From: JANQPX01 sp965222015
GTDB lineage: Bacteria > Pseudomonadota > Alphaproteobacteria > Geminicoccales > Geminicoccaceae
Assembly (NCBI GenBank): GCA_965222015.1
Contig: CBDCTL010000023.1
Location: forward strand, 930,001-994,000
Length of the DNA stretch: 64,000 nucleotides
Direction of reading: 5' to 3'
The stretch's first letter is position 1; the number at the start of each line of letters is the position of its first letter. The translations under genes were made by a program, and so were the position numbers. The notes beneath the pieces are model-generated. The model saw nothing but the letters and a program-made list of their open reading frames with translations. It was not told the origin of the DNA and ran no database searches. Positions 1 to 7,201 of the stretch are shown here, one piece after another.

Positions 1-323
1 CCGACGCCTTTCGGTCTCGCTTTGTCATGTGGAGGCACAGGTCTTCCAAACATAAGATGCGCGGCTGAGAACGGTTACCAACTGCTGAGCCATCTAGTTG
101 CACAACGTTGACAGTGATCAGCAGTTCCAGCCGACCCCGCACTAATCACGAGAACGCAGGCGCCCGTCGGCACGGTCCTTCCAGGCTTGTCGGCTGTTGT
201 ATCGCTCATGCACCTTCGGCTTTCGGTGCGCGATCAGACGCGGAATCTTCCTCAGCATGAAATACGAAAGCGAAGTTGACGGCTCCGCCTGCGGCCGATC
301 TTACGGAGCTCTGTCCAAACCGA
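1..323. other. Left-edge stretch without a clear gene
   Basis: No recognisable gene lies here. On the minus strand a 39-codon frame runs from an ATG near 258 to a TAG near 140 and is rich in Arg and Lys, but it has no family resemblance I can name. The stretch is downstream of the minus-strand PhyR-like gene, so it may hold that gene's 3' end signals. I see no strong hairpin. Confidence 0.5.
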
Positions 324-1091
324 TTACGCCGCGGCGCCGGCAATCGCCCGATTGAGGGTGGCGCGCGACCAGGGCTTGCTGACGATGCAGTCTCCAGGCT
401 GCGCGATGTCCTTCGCGAGCCTGTCGAAGGCGGTGACGAACACGATCCTCGAGCCGAACCGCTTCTTGAGACGTTCCGCGATCTGCGCCCCGGCGAGAAC
501 GCCTTCGGGTAAGGCGAGATCGATGATGCCGATATCGGGCCGAATCTGATCGCTCAGATCGTAAGCTTCTGTGAGGCTCTTTGCGACGCCCCCGACCGAA
601 AGCCCGCCCTGTGCCACTTCGGCCTGCAGATCGCGCATGGCGATCAGATCGTCCTCGACGATCATGCAGAGTCTTCCGGCCAGGCTGGCCTGCAACAACA
701 TCCTGGCCCGCGCAATTCTGGTTTTGACCTCCAGGATCGGCAGATCGAGGATGAAGGCGGCAGCGCTGTCATCGAAACCTTCGGTAATGCGCAACAGCAG
801 CAGCGCGCGATCCGTCATGCTGATCTTGTGCAGCGCCGACACCATGGCCTGGTCGGCCTCGGCAAAATCCTCGCTGATCAGATCACCTGCGGCCGGGGAC
901 GGATCGAGCTGGTGAAAGGCCCAGAACAGCACCTTGATCTCGTCCAGCATCCGTTCCAGCGAGACGCCCGGAAGGTCGTTCAACGTCTGCACGATGCGGC
1001 TGTCAGCTGCTGCTTTCGAACCGAGGAGCAAAGCGCCATGTCGGCGCAGTCTGCGCAAACAAAGTTCGGCGTCACCCTCATGAATGGACAT
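324..1091 (-). CDS. phyR: PhyR-like general stress response regulator
   Basis: The protein has 255 residues in the PhyR order: an N-terminal sigma-factor-like helical domain (about 1-130) and a C-terminal receiver domain (about 138-255). The receiver keeps the acidic pocket (E146, D147, D148), phospho-acceptor D191 in IIDLALPEG, T220 and K239 in SKP. In alphaproteobacteria phosphorylated PhyR binds the anti-sigma factor NepR through its sigma-like domain and frees sigma-EcfG. The start at 1091 is chosen because GGGAAGG lies just upstream and the longer frame adds a basic, unconserved leader. No nepR or ecfG neighbour is visible, so this is an orphan copy here. Three EcfG-type promoters within the next 5 kb fit a stress role. 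The sigma-like half is divergent, so it could be a paralogue rather than the master regulator. Confidence 0.82.
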   Translation of the reverse strand: MSIHEGDAELCLRRLRRHGALLLGSKAAADSRIVQTLNDLPGVSLERMLDEIKVLFWAFHQLDPSPAAGDLISEDFAEADQAMVSALHKISMTDRALLLLRITEGFDDSAAAFILDLPILEVKTRIARARMLLQASLAGRLCMIVEDDLIAMRDLQAEVAQGGLSVGGVAKSLTEAYDLSDQIRPDIGIIDLALPEGVLAGAQIAERLKKRFGSRIVFVTAFDRLAKDIAQPGDCIVSKPWSRATLNRAIAGAAA

Positions 1092-1375
1092 TGACCTTCC
1101 CTTTCGCCCTTGATGGGCCCTATTGACCATAGACAGTTTTCTTGCGGATTGCGAGCAAATCCCACAATTTGTCTAAATTTATGATCGAAACAGGACTTTT
1201 TCGATTTTTTGTGGAACAGTCCGGTCGCTCGGCGATTAAACCTTTGTGAATCTGGACAATCCTTGTGCAGCCGAACGTTTGCGCATGCGGAAAAAACACA
1301 GCAGTGATGACGTAAAGCGACGCGAAGGCAAGGAAGCGGTCAAGGACCGGCAAAGCCGGTGAAACGAATGACTTT

Positions 1376-2399
1376 CCCGTGGTCGGCATCGGTGCGTCGG
1401 CGGGCGGAGCCGCTCGCTATTTGGTCCGAGCGGGAGCCGGCGATCTTGGTGTCCTTCGAGGACGATGCGCCGGCGCGCAAGGCGGGATGGCTCGGAGCCC
1501 GCGGCCGAAGTGGAGGCGGCATCCACCGAGGACGAGAGTCTGGTCGGGCAGCTGCAATACGAGCTGATGGCGACGCGCGAGGATCTGCAGTCCACCAACG
1601 AGGAGCTGGAAACCTCGCGCGAGGATCTGCAGTCCCTGAACGAAGAGCTGACCACGGTCAACAACCAGCTCGACGACAAGGTGGACGAGCTGGAGGCGAC
1701 TAATAACGATCTGGTCAATGTCCTGAGCTACACCGACACCGCCACCCTGTTCCTGGACACTGAACTCTGCATCCGCCGCTTCGACCGCCTCGAGGTGCGC
1801 GACCCGGCGACCCGGCGACCCGGCGACCCGGCGACCCGGCGACCCGGGACTTCTACGTGTGATCGACAGCGATATCGGCCGGCCGATCAGCGACCTGGCG
1901 CCCAGAATGAACGATCCCTCGCTTCTCGACGACGCGCGAAACGTGCCGGCCAAGCTGCAGCCGAGCGAGGTCACGCTGCTCGATGACGACGACGGCGCCA
2001 CCTTCATGCGCCGCATTCTCCCCTACCGCACCGCGGACAACGCGATCGAAGGGGTGGTGGTCACCTTCACCGACGTCAGCAATCTGCAGCGGGTGACCGA
2101 CCGCCTCGAGGTGCGCGAGCGCCAGCAGGCGGCCGTCACCCGGCTGGGCGAGGCGGCGCTCGCCGGCTACGGCGCCCGATTCGAGGTCGACGGCAAGCAG
2201 CAAGCGAGCCAGCCTGACGTTGAATTGGAAGGAAGAAACGCCCTTCGAGGTCAAGCCGCCGTCGGCAAGAGGCTTCGGTTCGACCGTGGTCGAGGAGGTC
2301 GTCGAGACGCAGCTCGCGGCGAAAGTGGATTGGCGATTTGCGCCCGAGGGCGTCGTCTATAAGCTGCAGGTCACGACCGAAAGACTGCGTGCCAATTGA
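1376..2399 (+). pseudogene. Decayed CheB/CheR/PAS/HWE histidine kinase fusion
   Basis: Pieces of one large signalling protein survive in order but in different frames. First comes a CheB N-terminus (VVGIGASAGG near 1379). Next is the end of the CheR part (SFEDDAP near 1455), the coiled-coil linker (EDLQSTNEELETSREDLQ, 1585-1640) and the start of the PAS domain. A 2-base insertion near 1859 then shifts the rest of the PAS domain (DIGRPISDLAPR to VVVTFTDV) into another frame. Last is the HWE kinase C-terminus (GFGSTVVEEVVETQL, about 2268-2312) ending at TGA 2397-2399. Most of CheB, CheR, GAF and the kinase core is deleted. A response regulator follows 17 bases later, probably the former partner. 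Intact relatives exceed 1,000 residues, so this copy cannot function as a whole. Confidence 0.85.
1801..1848. repeat. Six tandem copies of an 8-base unit
   Basis: The unit GACCCGGC repeats six times head to tail; the last copy ends GGG instead of GGC. It lies inside the PAS-domain start of the decayed kinase. Because 8 is not a multiple of 3, each gain or loss of one unit changes the reading frame, as in slipped-strand contingency repeats. Here it most likely arose during decay, since other lesions also break the gene. Confidence 0.9.
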
Positions 2400-2416
2400 A
2401 ACCGTGGGGGCGGGGG

Positions 2417-2770
2417 ATGCAAATTCTTATCGTCGAAGACGAGATGCTGCCGGCGCTTGACCTCAAACAGATGCTGAAGGACCTTGGCCACGAGGTCGTT
2501 GCTGCAGTGACGTCACTCGACGAAGGCCGCCGACAAATCGAGACGGCAGCTTTTGATCCCGCCATCGTCGACCTCAATCTCCGGGGCGAGCGCGCGGCAG
2601 CGTTGCCTCGCCTGCTTCGGGACAAAGGTTGCCGGTTCATCGTCGCAACCGGCTACGATACGAAGAACATTGAGAAAGACCTCGCCGATTGCCTCCGCCT
2701 CAACAAGCCCTACGATGTCAAAGACCTCGGAACCGCACTCCGAAAGGCGGTCGCCGGCAACTGCGAATGA
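2417..2770 (+). CDS. Single-domain response regulator
   Basis: This 117-residue protein is one receiver domain with no output domain. The acidic pocket is E7, D8 and E9, the phospho-acceptor is D52 in IVDLNL, the switch Thr is T78 and the conserved Lys is K97 in NKPYD. Receivers of this kind commonly accept phosphate from HWE-type histidine kinases in alphaproteobacteria, and the remnant of such a kinase ends 17 bases upstream. The start at 2417 places the usual MQILIVEDE opening at residue 1; an upstream in-frame start overlaps the pseudogene's stop. Its cognate kinase here is dead, so it would need a kinase encoded elsewhere. The next gene is convergent. Confidence 0.85.
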   Translation: MQILIVEDEMLPALDLKQMLKDLGHEVVAAVTSLDEGRRQIETAAFDPAIVDLNLRGERAAALPRLLRDKGCRFIVATGYDTKNIEKDLADCLRLNKPYDVKDLGTALRKAVAGNCE

Positions 2771-2826
2771 CCGCATGCGTCGGTCCGTTCTCTCAAGCGA
2801 CGAATTGCGTCTGATGACGCGATCTT

Positions 2827-3426
2827 TCAGATTATCCCTTCCGGTCCGAACAAGATCAACGCGAAGGCGGCAAGAGCGATGACGAGCGCGCCGATGCCGA
2901 CCTTCTTCGAATGGGATTGCCAGAGCTCGAGCGCTTTGTCGCCGAACGCATAGACCAGCAGAGCGAGGCCATAATAGCGAACGCCGCGCGCGATGAAGGT
3001 CGCCAGGCAGAACAGCGGCAGGGGATAGCCGGCGGCACCCGCCGTCAGCATCGCCGCCTGAAACGGCACGGGCACCACGCCGACCGCGATCACCGCCCAA
3101 AAGCCCCATGTCTTGAACCACTGGCGAAAGGTGTCCGCGTCCTGCCGCCACCCGAAATAGTCGATCACCCACTGTCCGAGCGACTCCATGAACAGGGCGC
3201 CGATGCCGTAGCCTAGAACGGCCGCGGCGATGCAGCCGATCAGCACAACGGTCGCCGTCCACCAGATGCGGGAGCGGTGGCCGATCATGTAGGGGATCAG
3301 CACCAATTCGATCGGGATCGGCACGATGATCGTCTCCAGGAACGAGGCGACCATCAGCAGCCAGTCGGTTGGCTTCGATCCGCTGGTCAGCCGCTCCGAC
3401 CATTTTTCGACGCGGTTCATGGACAT
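2827..3426 (-). CDS. YqaA/DedA-like (VTT domain) membrane protein
   Basis: This 199-residue inner-membrane protein has four to five hydrophobic segments and the SNARE-associated/VTT pattern. An early re-entrant loop holds the Glu and Pro residues (ETIIVPIPIELVLIP, about 31-45), and a later VGVVPVPFQAAMLTAGAAG stretch matches the second conserved loop of DedA/YqaA proteins. DedA-family proteins support membrane lipid handling and proton-motive-force homeostasis; YqaA-type members are uncharacterised. Starts at 3426 or at the second Met (3420) are both possible. It is convergent with the response regulator and divergent from the PRC-barrel gene. Confidence 0.8.
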   Translation of the reverse strand: MSMNRVEKWSERLTSGSKPTDWLLMVASFLETIIVPIPIELVLIPYMIGHRSRIWWTATVVLIGCIAAAVLGYGIGALFMESLGQWVIDYFGWRQDADTFRQWFKTWGFWAVIAVGVVPVPFQAAMLTAGAAGYPLPLFCLATFIARGVRYYGLALLVYAFGDKALELWQSHSKKVGIGALVIALAAFALILFGPEGII

Positions 3427-3493
3427 AGTAACGCCGTATCAAACTTAGGTTCCCTGCCGCCGGAAACATCGGACGTCGACGGGTTCACCGCAA

Positions 3494-3518
3494 GGAACCG
3501 AGAGCCTCCACCGACGTT
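3494..3518 (+). promoter_or_regulatory. Sigma-EcfG-type promoter
   Basis: GGAACC, 15 bases, then CGTTG: a full match to the alphaproteobacterial general stress sigma factor consensus. It lies 43 bases before the start of the PRC-barrel gene and could drive the PRC-barrel, dodecin, MauE-like and small membrane protein genes together. Confidence 0.8.
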
Positions 3519-3560
3519 GTGCAAGGAGAACATCCTTTTACCCTTCTCGAGGATTGCAGC

Positions 3561-4292
3561 ATGCTTTTGAGCGTCAATGACCTGATCGGCCATACTCTTC
3601 AGTCCGACGACGGCGATGTCGGTACGCTCGACGACGTGCTGTTCGACGATGCGACGTCCAGGGTTCGCTATCACGTGATTCAGACCGGCGGATGGCTCTC
3701 GGATCGGCAGGTGTTGCTGCCCCCCGCAGCGCTGGGGGAACTGCAACCTGAGAACGAGACAATTCTGACGGCGCTGACCAAAGAACAGGTCAAGGACAGC
3801 CCGCCGATCGACGCCGACAAGCCGGTATCGCGGCAGCAGGAGCAGGCGCTCTACGGCCACTATGGCTGGACGCCCTACTGGGAAATGCCGTTGGCCGCAA
3901 CGGTCGCCATTCCCTATTGGGGCGGCGCGCCGGCGGCCGAGGATGGCGTCGAAGCCGAGCGCGGCAATCCGCACCTGCGGAGCGCGCGTGAGGTGCTCGG
4001 CTACTATATCGGCGCCAGTGACGGCGATATCGGTCACGTCGAGGATCTTCTGATCGTCGAGCGCGACTGGATGATCCGGTATCTGGTGATCGACACGCGC
4101 AACTGGCTGCCGGGAAAAAAGGTTCTGGTTGCCACCGACTGGCTGACGTCGGTCGACTGGCACGAACAGAGGATCGCCGTCGATCTCGACCGCGAGCGCA
4201 TCGAGTCGAGCCCGAAATACGATCAGGCGATGACCATGGACGACGAAGACGAGGAACGCCTCTACCGGCACTACGGCCGCGATGCCGCGTGA
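3561..4292 (+). CDS. Cytoplasmic protein with two PRC-barrel domains
   Basis: The 243-residue product carries two PRC-barrel repeats, about 1-80 and 150-225. Each opens with a variant of 'IG..L...DG.VG.LDDVL.D' followed by a 'R.HVI..G.WL..R.VL' strand set. The repeats are joined by a linker rich in Tyr, Trp and Pro (around GHYGWTPYWEM). PRC-barrels are small beta folds seen in photosynthetic reaction centre H subunits, RimM and many stress proteins of unknown role. No signal peptide is present. The ATG at 3561 follows a GAGGA at normal spacing. The EcfG-type promoter upstream suggests stress induction. The dodecin gene starts 23 bases after its stop. Confidence 0.85.
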   Translation: MLLSVNDLIGHTLQSDDGDVGTLDDVLFDDATSRVRYHVIQTGGWLSDRQVLLPPAALGELQPENETILTALTKEQVKDSPPIDADKPVSRQQEQALYGHYGWTPYWEMPLAATVAIPYWGGAPAAEDGVEAERGNPHLRSAREVLGYYIGASDGDIGHVEDLLIVERDWMIRYLVIDTRNWLPGKKVLVATDWLTSVDWHEQRIAVDLDRERIESSPKYDQAMTMDDEDEERLYRHYGRDAA

Positions 4293-4315
4293 ACACGACA
4301 AGGAGGAGAGACGAT

Positions 4316-4534
4316 ATGGATAACGTGTACGCCACCAGCGAAGTCTACGGCTCGTCGAGCGAGACCATCGAGGACGCGATCGAAAAGGCGGTGAAAACCG
4401 CCGCCAGCCATGTGCGCAATCTCGACTGGTTCGAGGTCAAGGAGATCCGCGGCCACATCAGGGAGGACGGCTCGATCGGCCACTATCAGGTCGGCGTCAA
4501 GCTCGGCTTTCGCTACGAGCGCCAGGGCGGCTGA
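4316..4534 (+). CDS. Dodecin, flavin-binding dodecamer subunit
   Basis: This 72-residue protein has the complete dodecin pattern: a SS.ET.EDAI..A...A helix (13-30), then NLDWFEVKEIRGHI (35-48) with the Trp that stacks on the flavin, and a closing beta strand (YQVGVKLGFRYE). Dodecins form hollow dodecamers that store or buffer riboflavin, FMN or lumichrome. A strong GGAGGAG site sits 7 bases before the ATG at 4316. It lies between a PRC-barrel gene and a MauE-like gene, probably in one stress-induced transcript. Confidence 0.92.
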   Translation: MDNVYATSEVYGSSSETIEDAIEKAVKTAASHVRNLDWFEVKEIRGHIREDGSIGHYQVGVKLGFRYERQGG

Positions 4535-4540
4535 TCGGCC

Positions 4541-5065
4541 GTGGCGACAGACGTCGAGGAGCGAGACGAGGGCCGAGGCCTGTCGATCGGGGATTATCGG
4601 CCGCTGGTCGCCCTGATCGTGCTGATGCTGCTTTCGGCCTCGGCCCTCCAGCTCCGTGCTGTCATCGAAGGTCCGATGACGTTCATGCACCACTTCATGG
4701 GATTCTTCCTGGTGGTGTATGCGATGCTCAAGATCTTCGATCTCGAAGGTTTCGCCGACGGTTTCGCGATGTACGATCTTCTCGCGAGCCGAGTGCGTGC
4801 CTATGGGCTGGTCTATCCCTTCATCGAACTGGCACTGGGCCTCGCCTATCTGTCCTTTGCCTCGCCGGCCGTCACCTATGTCCTGACCATCCTGCTGTTC
4901 GGCTTCGGCACGCTCGGCGTGCTGAACGGACTGCGCAAAGGCCTAGACCTCGACTGCCCTTGCATGGGCTCGGTGCTGAGCGTGCCGCTGAGCACGGTGA
5001 GCCTGGTCGAGAACGTGGCGATGAGCATGATGGCCGCGGCGATGCTGGCAGCGCGCCTGGTCTGA
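4541..5065 (+). CDS. MauE/DoxX-like redox-associated membrane protein
   Basis: The 174-residue protein has four transmembrane helices in the MauE/DoxX order. A CPCMG motif follows a conserved LDLD stretch (about residues 145-152), then SVPLSTVSLVEN. MauE helps mature the disulfide-rich methylamine dehydrogenase, and relatives act in quinone-linked or disulfide redox chemistry at the membrane; the substrate here is unknown. It starts with GTG at 4541, 6 bases after dodecin stops, so translational coupling is likely. No methylamine dehydrogenase genes are near, so a general thiol-redox or stress role is more likely. Confidence 0.78.
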   Translation: MATDVEERDEGRGLSIGDYRPLVALIVLMLLSASALQLRAVIEGPMTFMHHFMGFFLVVYAMLKIFDLEGFADGFAMYDLLASRVRAYGLVYPFIELALGLAYLSFASPAVTYVLTILLFGFGTLGVLNGLRKGLDLDCPCMGSVLSVPLSTVSLVENVAMSMMAAAMLAARLV

Positions 5066-5101
5066 ATACGCGCTGCATCACTTTCAGGAGTCCATTCGAC
5101 C

Positions 5102-5233
5102 ATGACCAAACGTGAGCTTTCGAGAACCGAAGCCAGACAGGGCGAGACCCGCGGTCACCTTCGTTACATACTGGTGATCTCCACGGCGCTGGCGATCATC
5201 GCCCTCATCGTCGTCTTCCTGCTGACGATCTAA
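5102..5233 (+). CDS. Small single-span membrane protein (43 aa)
   Basis: ATG at 5102 is preceded by CAGGAG at good spacing, and the frame runs to TAA at 5231. The first ~20 residues are charged (Arg, Glu, Lys) and the last ~21 form one hydrophobic helix of Ile, Leu, Val and Ala. This is the layout of small inner-membrane proteins that regulate or scaffold partners. It follows the MauE-like gene by 36 bases on the same strand and is probably co-transcribed. No family is recognised. Confidence 0.65.
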   Translation: MTKRELSRTEARQGETRGHLRYILVISTALAIIALIVVFLLTI

Positions 5234-5319
5234 GCGGAGTCAGAGGCCGATTGGAGCGCACGTCTGGCGATCTTGGACAGCGTCCATCGTCGGCCAAAGC
5301 AGGAAATCGGTCCCTCTCC

Positions 5320-5344
5320 GGAACCAATGTCCTGCGGCAACGTT
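5320..5344 (+). promoter_or_regulatory. Sigma-EcfG-type promoter with no ORF behind it
   Basis: GGAACC, 15 bases, then CGTTG, an exact consensus match. The expected transcription start is about 5350. No ORF follows, but two hairpins do, the second resembling a terminator. This promoter therefore most likely makes a small RNA. Confidence 0.78.
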
Positions 5345-5350
5345 GTAATG

Positions 5351-5432
5351 TCAGCTGCCTCCCCCGCGGCAGCTATTTAAGCCCTCGCGATTATCGCCGC
5401 CCGCACGCTCCCCCAAGCGTGCGGGCGGTCTT
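5351..5432 (+). ncRNA. Candidate stress-induced sRNA with C-rich loops
   Basis: About 82 nt lie between the predicted start of the EcfG-type promoter and a terminator-like stem. Hairpin 1 is a perfect 7-bp stem (5353-5359 with 5368-5374) and its 8-nt loop reads UCCCCCGC. Hairpin 2 is a perfect 13-bp stem (5397-5409 with 5416-5428) with loop CCCCCA. C-rich loops can pair with Shine-Dalgarno sequences of target mRNAs. Caulobacter GsrN, which is also controlled by the EcfG-class sigma factor, works through a C-rich loop. No reading frame with a start and ribosome site fits. Similarity to GsrN is in architecture only; I cannot show homology. Confidence 0.6.
5397..5432 (+). terminator. Strong GC hairpin, terminator-like
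   Basis: A perfect 13-bp inverted repeat with a 6-base loop, followed by TCTT rather than a long T run. It probably ends the candidate sRNA; it also lies downstream of the small membrane protein gene and could end that transcript. Confidence 0.6.
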
Positions 5433-5601
5433 ACCAGGATCCGTCTTCGGAGATCCAGCCGGATTCCGAGCGGGATTCGAGAACCGGTCATGTCCGACGA
5501 ATTCACCGGTTGTCTTGGACCACTCCAGATACTGATGGCTGCATAGGAACGTGCTGGATCGGTGACTCAATGTCCCGCCTCAGCAATTTTCGCGTTGCGC
5601 T

Positions 5602-5626
5602 GGAACCCTTTCCGTCACCCAGCGTT
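5602..5626 (+). promoter_or_regulatory. Sigma-EcfG-type promoter of the PfpI-family gene
   Basis: GGAACC, 15 bases, CGTTG. It lies about 107 bases upstream of the PfpI/DJ-1 family start codon, which leaves a leader of about 100 nt with no ORF. PfpI-type proteins are typical general-stress genes. Confidence 0.78.
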
Positions 5627-5733
5627 GAAATGCTAACCGGCCTAGCCAGCGGCCGGCGCGGACCGGAGGGGAGGCTCAATCGTCCCGAGAGCTCTTTCAC
5701 CGGCATGCAGATTTAACCGGGGATCATACGACG

Positions 5734-6297
5734 ATGGCTCAACTCGATGGAAAGAATGTCGCTATCCTGGCGACGGACGGCTTCGAGCAGTCCGAACTTC
5801 TCAGACCCTACAACGCACTCATCGACGCTGGCGCCGATGTGCGGATCGTGTCCCTTAAAGCCGGCAAGATTCGCGGTTGGGACGGCGATGACTGGGGCGA
5901 GGAAGTGGATGTCGATCTCACCCTGGACGAGGCTCGTTCCGAGGATTTCGATGCGCTGATTCTGCCGGGCGGTCAGATTAACCCTGACCTGCTGCGGGTC
6001 GATGAGAAGGCTGTCGGCTTCACCCGCAAGATCTTCGAGGCCAAGAAACCGATCGCCGCGATCTGCCACGCGCCCTGGCTGTTGATCGAAGCCGACATCA
6101 TCCGCGGCAGGCGTGCGACTTCCTATCATTCGATCAAGACGGATATGAAAAACGCCGGCGCCGAATGGACCGATGAACAGGTAGTTGTCGATCAGGGGCT
6201 GGTGACGAGCCGCAATCCTGGTGATCTGGACGCCTTTTGCGCCAAGACGATCGAAGAGATCGCCGAAAGCCGACACGAGGACCGCGCCGCGCGCTGA
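5734..6297 (+). CDS. PfpI/YhbO subfamily DJ-1 protein
   Basis: The 187-residue protein is one class I glutamine amidotransferase-like (DJ-1/PfpI) domain. The nucleophile elbow is AICHAPW near residue 111, with Cys followed by His as in PfpI and YhbO, and Glu near position 18 (DGFEQSEL) is the usual acid that activates the Cys. Members have been described as proteases, chaperones or glyoxalase/deglycase-type enzymes; the exact activity of this one is open. It is cytoplasmic with no signal peptide. The consensus EcfG-type promoter at 5602 indicates stress induction. Confidence 0.88.
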   Translation: MAQLDGKNVAILATDGFEQSELLRPYNALIDAGADVRIVSLKAGKIRGWDGDDWGEEVDVDLTLDEARSEDFDALILPGGQINPDLLRVDEKAVGFTRKIFEAKKPIAAICHAPWLLIEADIIRGRRATSYHSIKTDMKNAGAEWTDEQVVVDQGLVTSRNPGDLDAFCAKTIEEIAESRHEDRAAR

Positions 6298-6531
6298 TCG
6301 TCATGTGCGGCGGTGTCGGTCCCCGGGTTCAGGACATGCCGGTGGCAGGCAGGCGGACCTCCTTCGGCGGCAAGCCCTTCCGCTGCAACCACGTCCTTGA
6401 TGGCATCCGGACGATCTGCTCGCGGCAGGCATCGATCCGATGCCGTAGATGTGATCACCGCGATCGGGTGCCAGAATTGATATGACAGGCTGCACTCACA
6501 TGTAAGAAGGCGTGCTTCGGGAGAATTTATC

Positions 6532-7143
6532 ATGTCCACGTCGAGCTTTCCGCTCGCCGCCGCCTTCGGTATCGCCCTGGCTTTCGGCGCTCAGGCACAG
6601 GACCGGGAACAGGCCATTTTCGCAGGCGGCTGTTTCTGGTGCGTCGAATCGGATTTCGACAAGGTGCCGGGCGTGCTGGAGACCGTCTCCGGCTACACCG
6701 GCGGCAGTCTCGATAATCCGACCTACGAGCAGGTCACTTACGGCAATACCGGTCATCGCGAGGCCGTGCGCATCACCTACGATCCGAGCCAGGTGAGTTA
6801 CGAGGAGCTGCTTATCGCCTTTTGGCACTCGGTCGATCCCACCGACGGTGGCGGTCAGTTCTGCGATCGCGGCGAGTCCTATCAGACCGCGATTTTCGTC
6901 GACGATGTTCAGCGCCAGACCGCGGAGGCGTCCAAAGCCGAGATCGCGAAGATCCTCGACCAGACGATCGCCACCACGATCGAACCAGCCGGTGTGTTCT
7001 ATCCGGCCGAGGACTATCACCAGGACTATTATCAGAAGAACCCGGTTCGCTATAAATATTATCGCTGGAGCTGCGGCCGCGATCAGCAGATCGAGTCGGT
7101 TTGGGGCGAGCGCGCCTTCACGGGCATCGCCGGTCATAGCTGA
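6532..7143 (+). CDS. msrA: Exported peptide-methionine (S)-S-oxide reductase MsrA
   Basis: This 203-residue MsrA reduces the S epimer of methionine sulfoxide in proteins. The catalytic motif GCFWC lies at about residues 38-42, followed by SGYTGG and the downstream GNTGHREAV block. The end is rich in Tyr (EDYHQDYYQKNP) as in the family. A hydrophobic N-terminus ending AQAQ at about residue 22 is a likely signal peptide, so this copy should act in the periplasm. Its ATG at 6532 follows GGAG at normal spacing. An exported MsrA suits repair of envelope proteins after oxidative stress, in keeping with the stress genes upstream. Confidence 0.92.
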   Translation: MSTSSFPLAAAFGIALAFGAQAQDREQAIFAGGCFWCVESDFDKVPGVLETVSGYTGGSLDNPTYEQVTYGNTGHREAVRITYDPSQVSYEELLIAFWHSVDPTDGGGQFCDRGESYQTAIFVDDVQRQTAEASKAEIAKILDQTIATTIEPAGVFYPAEDYHQDYYQKNPVRYKYYRWSCGRDQQIESVWGERAFTGIAGHS

Positions 7144-7201
7144 CGCGCCCGCTATCTGCTTCAGCCGCAATCCCGGCGAAGCGATGGTCTTCGATGGCAC
7201 G

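Noticed and set aside
828..1094. Long plus-strand frames opposite the PhyR-like gene
   Set aside because: They are antisense shadows of a well-supported receiver protein and carry no motifs.
3428..3451. Minus-strand EcfG-like pair (GGAACC and CGTT) near the YqaA start
   Set aside because: The spacer is 14 bases instead of 15 and the predicted start would fall inside the start codon region.
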